DNA from: Paenibacillus silagei
GTDB lineage: Bacteria; Bacillota; Bacilli; Paenibacillales; Paenibacillaceae
Assembly (NCBI RefSeq): GCF_017874735.1
Contig: NZ_JAGGLV010000010.1
Location: 1 to 64,000 of the forward strand
Length of the DNA: 64,000 nt
Reading direction: 5' to 3'
The position numbers and the translations under genes were made by a program. Each line of letters starts with the position of its first letter. Within the stretch, counting starts at the first letter, position 1. The notes below the pieces were generated by a model. The model saw only the letters and a program-made list of their open reading frames with translations, was not told the DNA's origin and ran no database searches. Positions 26,439 through 34,302 of this stretch are shown piece after piece.

Positions 26439-27398
26439 GTGAAGACTAATCATAGTAAAATTGTCGATTGTACCATCCGTGATGGCGGATTGGTAAATAA
26501 CTGGGATTTCAGTGTTGAATTTGTTCAGAAATTATATGCCGGACTGAATGAAGCCGGTGTTGATTATATGGAAATCGGATATAAGAACTCGCCGAAGCTG
26601 CTCAAAGGGGCAGAGGGTGCAGGCCCTTGGCGCTTTTTGAATGATGACTTCCTGCGCAAGGTCATTCCGCAAAAGGGGCATACGAAGCTGTCGGCTCTGG
26701 TCGATATCGGCCGGGTGGACGAGAATGATATTCTGCCACGCAGCGAGAGCATGCTCGATCTGATCCGTGTGGCTTGTTACAGCAAGGATGTGGACAAGGC
26801 CCTTCAGCTGGTGCAGACCTTCCATGACCTGGGCTATGAGACGACCATTAATATTATGGCCCTGTCCAATGTGATGGAGAATGAGCTGCTGGAAGCCTTC
26901 GAGCAGATCCGTGAGAGCGTAGTTGATGTAGTCTATATCGTGGATTCTTACGGCAGCCTGGATCATAATGACTTTCATTACCTGGTAGAGAAGTTCAAGA
27001 CACATCTTCCGGAGAAGCGGCTCGGTGTGCATACCCACAACAATCTTCAGCTGGCCTTCTCCAATACGCTGATTGCAGCCGAGAAGGGGGTAGAGCTGCT
27101 GGATGCTTCCTGTTATGGAATGGGCCGCGCCGCAGGCAACTGTCCTACAGAGCTGCTGGTTACCCATCTGAAGAATACGAATTATACGCTCCGGCCTGTT
27201 CTGGATATCATTGAGAACCTGATGATCCCTCTGCGGGAGAAGGAAGAGTGGGGCTATATCATTCCGTATATGATTACAGGAACGCTGGACGAGCATCCCC
27301 GCTCGGCAATGGCGCTGCGATCTTCGGCCGATAAAGATAAGGCGGTTGACTTCTATGACACACTGACAACACCCGAGGTCAATTTCGGGGACAAATAA
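26439..27398 (+). CDS. DRE-TIM (HMGL-like) aldolase-domain protein
   Basis: A 319-residue protein with a metal-dependent TIM barrel. The start has VDCTIRDGGLVNNWDFS, the DRE-type loop. Later come YIVDSYGSL and the metal-binding HTHNNLQLAFSNT near residue 193, then GMGRAAGNCPTELLV. These match 4-hydroxy-2-oxovalerate aldolase-like enzymes, but the catalytic substrate is not known and no dehydrogenase partner is nearby. Similar stand-alone aldolase-domain proteins occur in surface sugar or nucleotide-sugar loci. The GTG start follows GAAGGGAG. Confidence 0.85.
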   Translation: MKTNHSKIVDCTIRDGGLVNNWDFSVEFVQKLYAGLNEAGVDYMEIGYKNSPKLLKGAEGAGPWRFLNDDFLRKVIPQKGHTKLSALVDIGRVDENDILPRSESMLDLIRVACYSKDVDKALQLVQTFHDLGYETTINIMALSNVMENELLEAFEQIRESVVDVVYIVDSYGSLDHNDFHYLVEKFKTHLPEKRLGVHTHNNLQLAFSNTLIAAEKGVELLDASCYGMGRAAGNCPTELLVTHLKNTNYTLRPVLDIIENLMIPLREKEEWGYIIPYMITGTLDEHPRSAMALRSSADKDKAVDFYDTLTTPEVNFGDK

Positions 27399-27412
27399 CC
27401 GTCTGGAAGGAG

Positions 27413-27449
27413 AAAGCACTGGCCTCTGTTTGTAGGCAGGTGCTTTTTT
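27413..27449 (+). terminator. terminator of the aldolase gene
   Basis: AAAGCACTGGCCT pairs imperfectly with AGGCAGGTGCTTT, followed by seven Ts. Confidence 0.8.
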
Positions 27450-27586
27450 TCTGCCGAATCTGCTTCCTTGCAATATTAGTAGGTGATCAATGTAACTTTA
27501 CAGAGCTATCTAGCCGATATTTATACATAGGACATCATACACATCCATCTGACTTTATAGATATTATTTTTAGACGCGAGGGACTT

Positions 27587-29710
27587 ATGAGACAAGAAGA
27601 GAGAAAGACGATTCATGCGGCTATTCTGGGGGCTGTGCTATTCCTTCTGATCCAGATTTTTCGTACACCGCTGGGCCGAATCGAGGACAAGGATTTACTG
27701 ATAGCCTTTTACCTTATTTTGGGCTGCTGTACTGTCGCGTTCGGTTTTGCGATTTTTGCCCAGGGCTGGCTGCTGTTCGCCAATAGTTTATCTAAGGCTA
27801 GGCTGTACACCTCTGCATTATTCTTGGGGGTGAGCATTTTTGATTTCCTGCATGTACTCGGGTTTGTAGGTATTCCTGGAATCACCTCGTATATCAGCCC
27901 GGAGCAGTCCTTATGGCTCCTGACGTTCTCCCGGCTGGCTAGTGCACTGGGGATTATGCTTATTTTCAGCAGAGAAGACCAGCTTGTAGGAAACGGTGTC
28001 AAGGGGAAGGTGTTTCGGAATGCTTTTGTGGTGATTCTGCTGTCTTTGGCTGTGTTTGGTCTCGGCAACCTGATTGTCTCCGGGCTGGCGGACGAACCAT
28101 GGGCAGAAACGGCAAGAGACCTGATGAACATGGCGATACTGTTAGTCTATTTGCTTGGTGCTGCGATTATTATCTATCCTGGCAAAAGCGAAAAGTCAGC
28201 CTCTCTGCTGATTATTATCCGTTCCCTTGTGTTCTTCTCACTGGCTCAGGTCTTCTTCATGAATCTGTTCAGTGTCGGAGAATTAGATTATCTCTTCGGG
28301 ATGCTCAGCAGCGCAGCGGCCTATTATCTTCTGCTGACCGGGGTCTACAGATTGACGATTGAGGAGCCATTTCAGGAGAATCAGCAGGCGGAAGCGCGTA
28401 TTAATTATCTGGCGTATCACGATGAGCTGACAGGTCTTCCGAACAGACGCCGCCTGATGCAGCGCATGGAAGAGGTGGTGCTCCAGAGTGAGCAGGACAA
28501 AAGCCGCGGCTTCGCCGGGCTGGTCATTATGAACATCAACCATTTCAAGAATATCAATGACTCTCTTGGCCATTATGCAGGAGATCTGCTGTTGCAGCTG
28601 GTCGCCCGGCGGATCGGGGATGAGGTTAGAGTCAATGAAGAGCTCTTTAGTATGGGAGCGGACGAGTTTGCTTTTCTGATGACGGAGCGGACGGGTCTGG
28701 AGAATTGTCTGGTCCGGGCGGGTGAGCTGCTGCGCCTGTTCGAGACACCAGTAGGCCTGGAGTCGGGCGAATACCATATCTCGCTGAGCCTGGGGGTAAG
28801 CATCTACCCCGGGGATGGAGATACGGCAGAGCAGTTGATACAGAATGCAGACACAGCGGTGCACAATGCCAAGGATCAGGGGGTGGAGATCCGCCGCTAT
28901 ATTCCGGCTATGCAGATGAAGGCGAAGGAACGGCTCAAGCTGGAGAACGATCTGCGCCGGGCGCTGGAACGGGGGGAGTTCTATCTGGTCTATCAGCCCC
29001 AGGTACTGCTTGAGACAGAAGAGATTGTCGGCATGGAGGCGCTGTTGCGCTGGAACCATCCCAAACGCGGCTTGGTCTCTCCGGTGGATTTCATTCCTAT
29101 CGCTGAAGAGAGCGGGCTAATTGTCCCCATTGGGGAATGGGTGCTTAAGACGGCCTGTATGCAGAATAAAATGTGGCAGGATGCCGGCTATCATCCGATT
29201 TGCGTGTCCATTAACCTCTCGATGCGCCAGTTCCTGCAGCCCAATCTGGCCGGCAAAATTGATGCCATCCTGAAGGATATCGGTCTAGATCCCTGCTACG
29301 TGGATTTGGAGATTACCGAGAGTATGACTCTGGACAAGGAGACCGCCTTCGACCAGTTGAACCGCCTCAAAAGACTTGGCGTATGCATCAGCATCGATGA
29401 TTTCGGCACAGGCTACAGCTCGCTGCATTATCTGAAGAATATGCCGATTGACCGCTTGAAGATCGACCGTTCCTTCGTATCCGATGTCATGGAGGACAGC
29501 AACAATGCCGCGATTGTCTCTACGATTACCTCGATGGCCCACCATTTGAAGCTCAAGGTCACCGCCGAAGGTGTGGAGAACAAGGATCAGCTGCACTTTC
29601 TGCGCCAGCAGCATTGCCATGAGGCCCAGGGGTATCTGTTCAGCAAGCCGGTGAAGGCGGCTGAATTCGAACAGTCCTTCCTCAGGCCTTTGCTGGAAAT
29701 GCCGTCGTAA
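27587..29710 (+). CDS. MASE3-like membrane sensor with degenerate GGDEF and intact EAL domain
   Basis: A 707-residue c-di-GMP signalling protein. The first ~250 residues form about eight membrane spans, with FDFLHVLGFVGIPG resembling the MASE3 sensory domain. The GGDEF domain has GADEF at 357-361 instead of GGDEF, which may reduce cyclase activity. The EAL domain starts E484-A-L with GMEALLRWNHP and keeps DDFGTGYSSLHYLK and the loop NLSMRQF. The likely net activity is phosphodiesterase. The ATG at 27587 follows GAGGG and opens directly into the first span; the frame is open upstream, but that part is non-coding. Confidence 0.9.
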   Translation: MRQEERKTIHAAILGAVLFLLIQIFRTPLGRIEDKDLLIAFYLILGCCTVAFGFAIFAQGWLLFANSLSKARLYTSALFLGVSIFDFLHVLGFVGIPGITSYISPEQSLWLLTFSRLASALGIMLIFSREDQLVGNGVKGKVFRNAFVVILLSLAVFGLGNLIVSGLADEPWAETARDLMNMAILLVYLLGAAIIIYPGKSEKSASLLIIIRSLVFFSLAQVFFMNLFSVGELDYLFGMLSSAAAYYLLLTGVYRLTIEEPFQENQQAEARINYLAYHDELTGLPNRRRLMQRMEEVVLQSEQDKSRGFAGLVIMNINHFKNINDSLGHYAGDLLLQLVARRIGDEVRVNEELFSMGADEFAFLMTERTGLENCLVRAGELLRLFETPVGLESGEYHISLSLGVSIYPGDGDTAEQLIQNADTAVHNAKDQGVEIRRYIPAMQMKAKERLKLENDLRRALERGEFYLVYQPQVLLETEEIVGMEALLRWNHPKRGLVSPVDFIPIAEESGLIVPIGEWVLKTACMQNKMWQDAGYHPICVSINLSMRQFLQPNLAGKIDAILKDIGLDPCYVDLEITESMTLDKETAFDQLNRLKRLGVCISIDDFGTGYSSLHYLKNMPIDRLKIDRSFVSDVMEDSNNAAIVSTITSMAHHLKLKVTAEGVENKDQLHFLRQQHCHEAQGYLFSKPVKAAEFEQSFLRPLLEMPS

Positions 29711-29743
29711 CCTCTGGACCTCCGGTATCTGAATTTAATAGGG

Positions 29744-29772
29744 TTGCAATTTATTCGTAGTGATGCTACAAT
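29744..29772 (+). promoter_or_regulatory. promoter of tRNA-Gly
   Basis: TTGCAA (29744-29749), a 17-base spacer and TACAAT (29767-29772), with the tRNA 5' end 24 bases downstream. Confidence 0.7.
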
Positions 29773-29795
29773 GTTTCTTGTACTCAATTCGAGTT

Positions 29796-29869
29796 GCGGG
29801 TGTAGTTCAATGGTAGAACTTCAGCCTTCCAAGCTGATAGCGTGGGTTCGATTCCCATCACCCGCTCCA
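29796..29869 (+). tRNA. tRNA-Gly (anticodon TCC)
   Basis: The acceptor arm GCGGGTG pairs with CACCCGC; the D-loop is TTCAATGGTAGAA, the anticodon loop CTTCCAA and the T-loop GGTTCGATTCC. CCA is encoded. It stands alone with its own promoter and terminator. Confidence 0.95.
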
Positions 29870-29886
29870 TATTTAACTTCCGAAAT

Positions 29887-29908
29887 CCTTGTCCGCAAGG
29901 GTTTTTTT
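29887..29908 (+). terminator. terminator of tRNA-Gly
   Basis: CCTTG TCCG CAAGG followed by seven Ts. Confidence 0.8.
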
Positions 29909-29962
29909 GTTGTGAAAATGAGGGCGCGTGGGCCCAATGTAGGCGAAAGTAAAACAAAAAGC

Positions 29963-29994
29963 AGCCAGGCCTCCGATCCTTCGGGGGCCTGGCT
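29963..29994 (-). terminator. terminator of the M20 dipeptidase gene
   Basis: AGCCAGGCC pairs with GGCCTGGCT. On the minus strand it is followed by GCTTTTTGTTTT, so it ends the leftward dipeptidase gene. Confidence 0.8.
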
Positions 29995-30034
29995 TACTTA
30001 TATGATGTGACAGGTAAGCCGTCTGCCTTGGACG

Positions 30035-31390
30035 TTAGACGGTCTTCAGGAACTCGACAAGGGTCAGCAGGCCTTTGTCGAAGTTCTCCAGATTGAAATG
30101 CTCGTCCGGCGCATGCAGGTTCTCGTCATCGAGTCCGAAGCCCATCAGGACGACCGGCGCCTTCAGGATGCGGGCGAAGCTCTCCATGATTGGGATGGAG
30201 CCGCCGTCTTTGGTGAAGAGGGCACGTGTGCCGTAGACCTTGCCATAAGCATCGGCAGCGGTCTGCAGGATCGGGTGCGACGGATCGATGTTGAAGGCGC
30301 GTGCCTTTTCCATCTGCTTCACCTGAACCTTGGCGCCGCTCTGGATATTAGCCTTCAGATGGGATTCAACGGCATCCAAGATGTGCTGCGGGTCCTGGTC
30401 GCCGACCAGGCGGCAGGTAATCTTGGCATGGGCTTCCTTCGGGATTACTGTCTTGCTGCCTTCGCCTTGGAAGCCTCCGTATACGCCGTTCAGCTCCAGC
30501 GTTGGACGCGCGCCGACCCGTTCCACGAAGGTGTAGCCTTCTTCGCCGTACAATTGCTCCAGGCCGAGGGCGTTCCGGATTTTGTCTTCATCCACACCTT
30601 GCTTGGCGAATTCTTCACGTAGCAGCGGGGACAGGGCAGGCACACCTTCGTAGAAGCCTTCTACAGATACGCGGCCCTTGTCATCGTGAAGGGTGCTGAG
30701 CAGCGAGACGAGCGCATGCAGCGCATTGGGAACGCCGCCGCCGTAGGAGCCGGAGTGCAAATCAGTCAAGGCGGTGTTCACTGTGACCTCCATCGAGCAG
30801 AGACCACGGAGCCCGGTGCAGATGGCGGGGCGTCCGCGTTCCAGCAGGGAGGTATCCGAGACGAGAACGGCATCTGCCGCAAGCTTGTCCTGGTTAGCTT
30901 CCAGGAATGGCGGCAGGTTGACGCTGCCAATCTCTTCTTCCCCTTCGATGCAGAGCTTGATGTTGACCGGCAGCGTGCCCTCTTGCTTCAGGATAGCCTC
31001 GATGGCTTTGATATGCATGAATACCTGGCCCTTGTCGTCTGTAGCGCCCCGCGCATACAGCTTGCCGTCACGGATCTCCGGTTCAAACGGAGGCGTAGTC
31101 CACAGGTTCAGCGGATCCACCGGCTGTACATCATAATGGCCGTAGACCAGAATGGTCGGCTTGCCGGGAGCGTGAAGGTAGTCTGCATAGATCACCGGAT
31201 GACCGGCTGTAGGGTGCAGCTCGATATTCTCAAGGCCTGCACGCTTCAGGGTCTCTACCAGCCAGCCGGCTGCGGTATTGATGTCTTCCTTATGGCTGGA
31301 CAGGGCTGAAATGCTGGGGATAGCCAGCCATTGCTTGAGTTCGCTGAGCTGGGCTTCGCGCTCAGCCTGAAAGTAAGTTTCGTATGACAT
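30035..31390 (-). CDS. M20 family dipeptidase
   Basis: A 451-residue co-catalytic zinc peptidase. Metal-binding YGHYDVQPVDP (about residues 83-93, His and Asp), then GATDDKGQ, the catalytic/ligand EGEEEIGS near 150, and the lid domain with TDLHSGSYGGGVPN. The C-terminal ligand is in LHAPDEHF. It matches the CNDP/PepV-like dipeptidases that hydrolyse Xaa-Xaa dipeptides in the cytoplasm. AAGGAGGTACATAACCACA precedes the ATG. Confidence 0.93.
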   Translation of the reverse strand: MSYETYFQAEREAQLSELKQWLAIPSISALSSHKEDINTAAGWLVETLKRAGLENIELHPTAGHPVIYADYLHAPGKPTILVYGHYDVQPVDPLNLWTTPPFEPEIRDGKLYARGATDDKGQVFMHIKAIEAILKQEGTLPVNIKLCIEGEEEIGSVNLPPFLEANQDKLAADAVLVSDTSLLERGRPAICTGLRGLCSMEVTVNTALTDLHSGSYGGGVPNALHALVSLLSTLHDDKGRVSVEGFYEGVPALSPLLREEFAKQGVDEDKIRNALGLEQLYGEEGYTFVERVGARPTLELNGVYGGFQGEGSKTVIPKEAHAKITCRLVGDQDPQHILDAVESHLKANIQSGAKVQVKQMEKARAFNIDPSHPILQTAADAYGKVYGTRALFTKDGGSIPIMESFARILKAPVVLMGFGLDDENLHAPDEHFNLENFDKGLLTLVEFLKTV

Positions 31391-31504
31391 TGTGGTTATG
31401 TACCTCCTTGGAATTCGCTGCTTAATACCACAGCTACCCGTATTATGCGGCGAAAGGCATAACGGAGGGTCTCTGCGGCTCAGGTTCGGCAGTGTAATGC
31501 ATTC

Positions 31505-31533
31505 ATTATACTGGAGATATCCCCATGGATCAA
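31505..31533 (-). promoter_or_regulatory. promoter of the M20 dipeptidase gene
   Basis: On the minus strand: TTGATC (31533-31528), a 17-base spacer and TATAAT (31510-31505). This leaves a leader of about 110 bases. The remaining 31391-31695 spacer has no gene. Confidence 0.65.
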
Positions 31534-31695
31534 AAAAGGATTGTCCCGGCCCTTCAACATAGGGTGACTGGAGCTGCGTAGCTTAGGTAACACTTCCTTG
31601 CAGGCTGTTGATTACTGGCAGTAACCGTGATAGACTTACTTAGTTTAAGCAAAGGAACCGCCGAGCGCGGCGGAAGCGACAGGAGCGAAATTGTA

Positions 31696-32658
31696 GTGTC
31701 AACGAATATGCCTGCAAGTGTTGAACCGATATATATTTATACGTATGCCCATTCGCCGGATGAGACCTCATTGTGCGGGATGGAGCTGCGCTGCCTGTTC
31801 GGCCGGGAGATCCCTCCGGCTATATTTGCAAGCGGGGTAGAGGCGGATGTCAGCCGCAGCCCTTTTATCAAAGAGCGGATTGATGTGATGTACGAAGGGG
31901 ACACGCTCCCGGAGATCTACAAGCAGACAGAGCAGGTAGAGCTGGGGGGGCGGAGCTTCAAGGTTATTTTTGTGAAGACTAATGATCTGGCTCCTGAACA
32001 CAAAATCGAATACGGTGAGCGCAGAGTGATTGAGCGGGAAATTGGCCTGCGGATTGAGGGAGAGGCGGATGTGAACCATCCGGAGCTGGTGTACGGGATT
32101 GTAACGCTCGGCGGACGCTGGTACTTCGGCTCTTATCATAAGAACAATGCAACCTGGTTCCGGCAGATGCACAAGCCCCGCAGCTACTCCATAGCGCTCA
32201 GCACACGGGTAGCCCGGGCAGCGGTCAATATGGCGGTTCCGCGCATACCCGGTGTGAAGCTGATCGATCCCTGCTGCGGAATTGGCACAGTAATGGTGGA
32301 AGCTCTGTCGATGGGAATCGATGTCGTCGGCCGTGATATTAACCCGCTCATAGCGGCAGGTGCGCGGACGAACATTGCTCACTTCGGCTTCGAGAGCGTT
32401 GTTACGCTCGGAGATATCGCAGACATCCAGGAGCATTTCGATGCAGCGATCGTGGACATGCCTTATAATCTGTATTCACGGATTACCCCCGAAGAGCAGT
32501 TTGCGATTCTGAGCCATACGCGGCGGATTGCGGACAGAGTGGTCATTGTAGCGATTGAGGCTGTGGATGAGATGATTGCTGCCGCCGGTTTTACAATTAT
32601 AGACCGTTGTGTGGCGCGAAAAGGTGCGTTCTCCCGTCATCTGATGCTGTGCGAGTAG
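31696..32658 (+). CDS. TRM11/THUMP-like RNA methyltransferase
   Basis: A protein of about 320 residues. The C-terminal half is a Rossmann methyltransferase: DPCCGIGTVMVEALSMG binds SAM, DINPLIAAGARTN follows, and the catalytic motif is DMPYNLY (D-x-PY), used by N2-guanosine tRNA methyltransferases. The N-terminal half is a substrate-binding region resembling the TRM11-type leader. I chose the GTG at 31696, ten bases after AGGAG; the ATG at 31708 or a GTG at 31627 are also in frame. The target nucleotide is not known. Confidence 0.82.
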   Translation: MSTNMPASVEPIYIYTYAHSPDETSLCGMELRCLFGREIPPAIFASGVEADVSRSPFIKERIDVMYEGDTLPEIYKQTEQVELGGRSFKVIFVKTNDLAPEHKIEYGERRVIEREIGLRIEGEADVNHPELVYGIVTLGGRWYFGSYHKNNATWFRQMHKPRSYSIALSTRVARAAVNMAVPRIPGVKLIDPCCGIGTVMVEALSMGIDVVGRDINPLIAAGARTNIAHFGFESVVTLGDIADIQEHFDAAIVDMPYNLYSRITPEEQFAILSHTRRIADRVVIVAIEAVDEMIAAAGFTIIDRCVARKGAFSRHLMLCE

Positions 32659-32707
32659 ACCCCTTGAATTAAGGGCGTAACTAAATCCGAGTGAAGGCGG
32701 TGTGCTT

Positions 32708-33325
32708 ATGGAACCGAAATGGTTAACCTGGGCCAAAGAAATTCAAGCGATTGCCCAGACTGGACTGACGTATGCCAAGGATGTATATGATATTGAGCGT
32801 TATCAGGCACTGCGCGAGCTGAGCGTGGATATTCTGGCAAACTATACGTATGAGAGCAAGGAGCGCATCCGGCTCTCCTTCGCGGGCGAAGGCGGGTATA
32901 GCACACCTAAGGTGGATATCCGGGGAGTTATTTTTCAGGAGGATAAAATTCTGCTCGTACACGAGAAGCTCGACGGAAAATGGGCGCTGCCCGGAGGGTG
33001 GGCGGATATCGGCCTGTCACCGAGTGAGGTGGCTGTCAAGGAGATTGCCGAGGAATCCGGCTACCAGGCGGAAGCGGTTCGTCTGCTTGCTGTACTGGAT
33101 AAGAAGTTCCATCAGCATCCGCCGGAGCCATACCATACCTATAAAATGTTCATCCTGTGCAGAATTACCGGCGGGGAGGCGGCGGGTGGTGTGGAAACGA
33201 GCGGTGTTGGATTTTTTGCCGAGGATGCATTGCCCGAATTGTCTGAAGAACGCAACACGGCAGAGCAGCTACACACTATGTTCCAATATTTACATCATCC
33301 CGAAAAAGAAGTAATATTGGACTAA
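32708..33325 (+). CDS. NUDIX hydrolase with N-terminal NUDIX_N-like domain
   Basis: A 205-residue protein. The N-terminal ~60 residues form a helical region like that of YjhB-type NUDIX proteins. The NUDIX box is at about residues 98-120 (GGWADIGLSPSEVAVKEIAE then ESG), in which the usual REUxEE reads KEIAEE. Likely an ADP-ribose or nucleotide-derivative pyrophosphatase. The ATG at 32708 follows GAAGGCGGTG. It lies about 50 bases after the methyltransferase and may share its transcript. Confidence 0.9.
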   Translation: MEPKWLTWAKEIQAIAQTGLTYAKDVYDIERYQALRELSVDILANYTYESKERIRLSFAGEGGYSTPKVDIRGVIFQEDKILLVHEKLDGKWALPGGWADIGLSPSEVAVKEIAEESGYQAEAVRLLAVLDKKFHQHPPEPYHTYKMFILCRITGGEAAGGVETSGVGFFAEDALPELSEERNTAEQLHTMFQYLHHPEKEVILD

Positions 33326-33527
33326 AGCACTGCATATAATAGATAACCAAGAGTGTATATAAGTTTTATTAATACATTTTTTGGTTAATATTATTTATGT
33401 AAGCCTTTACAGTGATGATCCGCTGAGCCTTTATATCTAAAAAATTTATCGAAAACATCTCTTTTTGGGCCTGGCGGTCTACATTTTTTCCTCTGCTTTG
33501 ACGATAAGAATTTTAGGAGGGGATCGC

Positions 33528-33683
33528 ATGGAACAAGAAGAGCTAAGACTTCCGCTTGCGCAGGAGGGGATGACCCGGCCTACAGAGGGCAATATCGCCA
33601 CGGGCCTGGTATGGGGTGTCCTGATCAGTATTCCCTTATGGATCTCGTTGATCGGCTGGATGATGGGCATCTGGAATTTCTAG
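33528..33683 (+). CDS. 51-residue single-span membrane protein
   Basis: A small acidic N-terminus (MEQEELRLPLAQEG) precedes one membrane span (ATGLVWGVLISIPLWISLIG). A perfect TAGGAGGGG lies five to six bases before the ATG, and a terminator follows at 33739. Function unknown. Confidence 0.8.
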   Translation: MEQEELRLPLAQEGMTRPTEGNIATGLVWGVLISIPLWISLIGWMMGIWNF

Positions 33684-33738
33684 GACCCGTCCGCAGCAAT
33701 AGCTAAGTCTCACTACTACTAACTGCACATATACAATG

Positions 33739-33775
33739 AAGGCTGCCTCTTCCAAGTGAAGAAGCAGCCTTTTTA
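33739..33775 (+). terminator. terminator after the small membrane protein gene
   Basis: AAGGCTGC pairs with GCAGCCTT with an inner CTTC/GAAG, followed by TTTTT. Confidence 0.8.
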
Positions 33776-33783
33776 TGCTGAAT

Positions 33784-34257
33784 TTACAAGTCGTTGTTGA
33801 TATGCGCCAGCTGGAAGGTCTCGCAGACCACCCGCATATCCGGGTCGAAGGGCTTACCCTCACGCTCCAGCTCCCTGGTGAAGAACACCTCATGCTCGTA
33901 GCGCCAGGATTCAAGGCTGCGGTCATCCTCCCCTTCGGAGTAGGCGAATTCAGCGGTTACCTCAGCGAATGGAACGACCTCCACTTTCGTTGTTTCGATG
34001 ATCGCGCGCGGATGCCCTGTGCTGTCCAGCAGGACGGATAGTCCGCCTGTAAAAGGCATGGTCAGCCCTTGAGCTTCAATCAACTCATAATTCTGCGCGG
34101 TCCCGGTCTTGATTCCTCTCAGAACCAGATCCAGCAGCTCATCTGCCAGCCGGGGATTGTCGCCGAACGCCCAGGCGCTGTCGAATTTGTCCGCTGCTTC
34201 CGGATGCTTCACCAGATAACTCTCCCAATATTTCGCAATTTCCGGGGTTAATGTCAT
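33784..34257 (-). CDS. ASCH domain protein
   Basis: A 157-residue protein. The pattern WAFGDNPRLADELLDLVLRG-IKTGTAQNYEL and later RAIIETTKVEVVPFAEVTAEFA with EHEVFF matches the ASCH fold, a PUA-like RNA-binding or RNA-processing domain. The ATG at 34257 is seven bases after GAGGT; a GTG three codons earlier is inside that site. It lies 45 bases downstream of the ABC-F gene on the same strand, so both may be translated from one message. Confidence 0.85.
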   Translation of the reverse strand: MTLTPEIAKYWESYLVKHPEAADKFDSAWAFGDNPRLADELLDLVLRGIKTGTAQNYELIEAQGLTMPFTGGLSVLLDSTGHPRAIIETTKVEVVPFAEVTAEFAYSEGEDDRSLESWRYEHEVFFTRELEREGKPFDPDMRVVCETFQLAHINNDL

Positions 34258-34302
34258 TACGGTCACCTCTACTTTAGATTTAGTCTTTAGTCTGGCTAAA
34301 AT

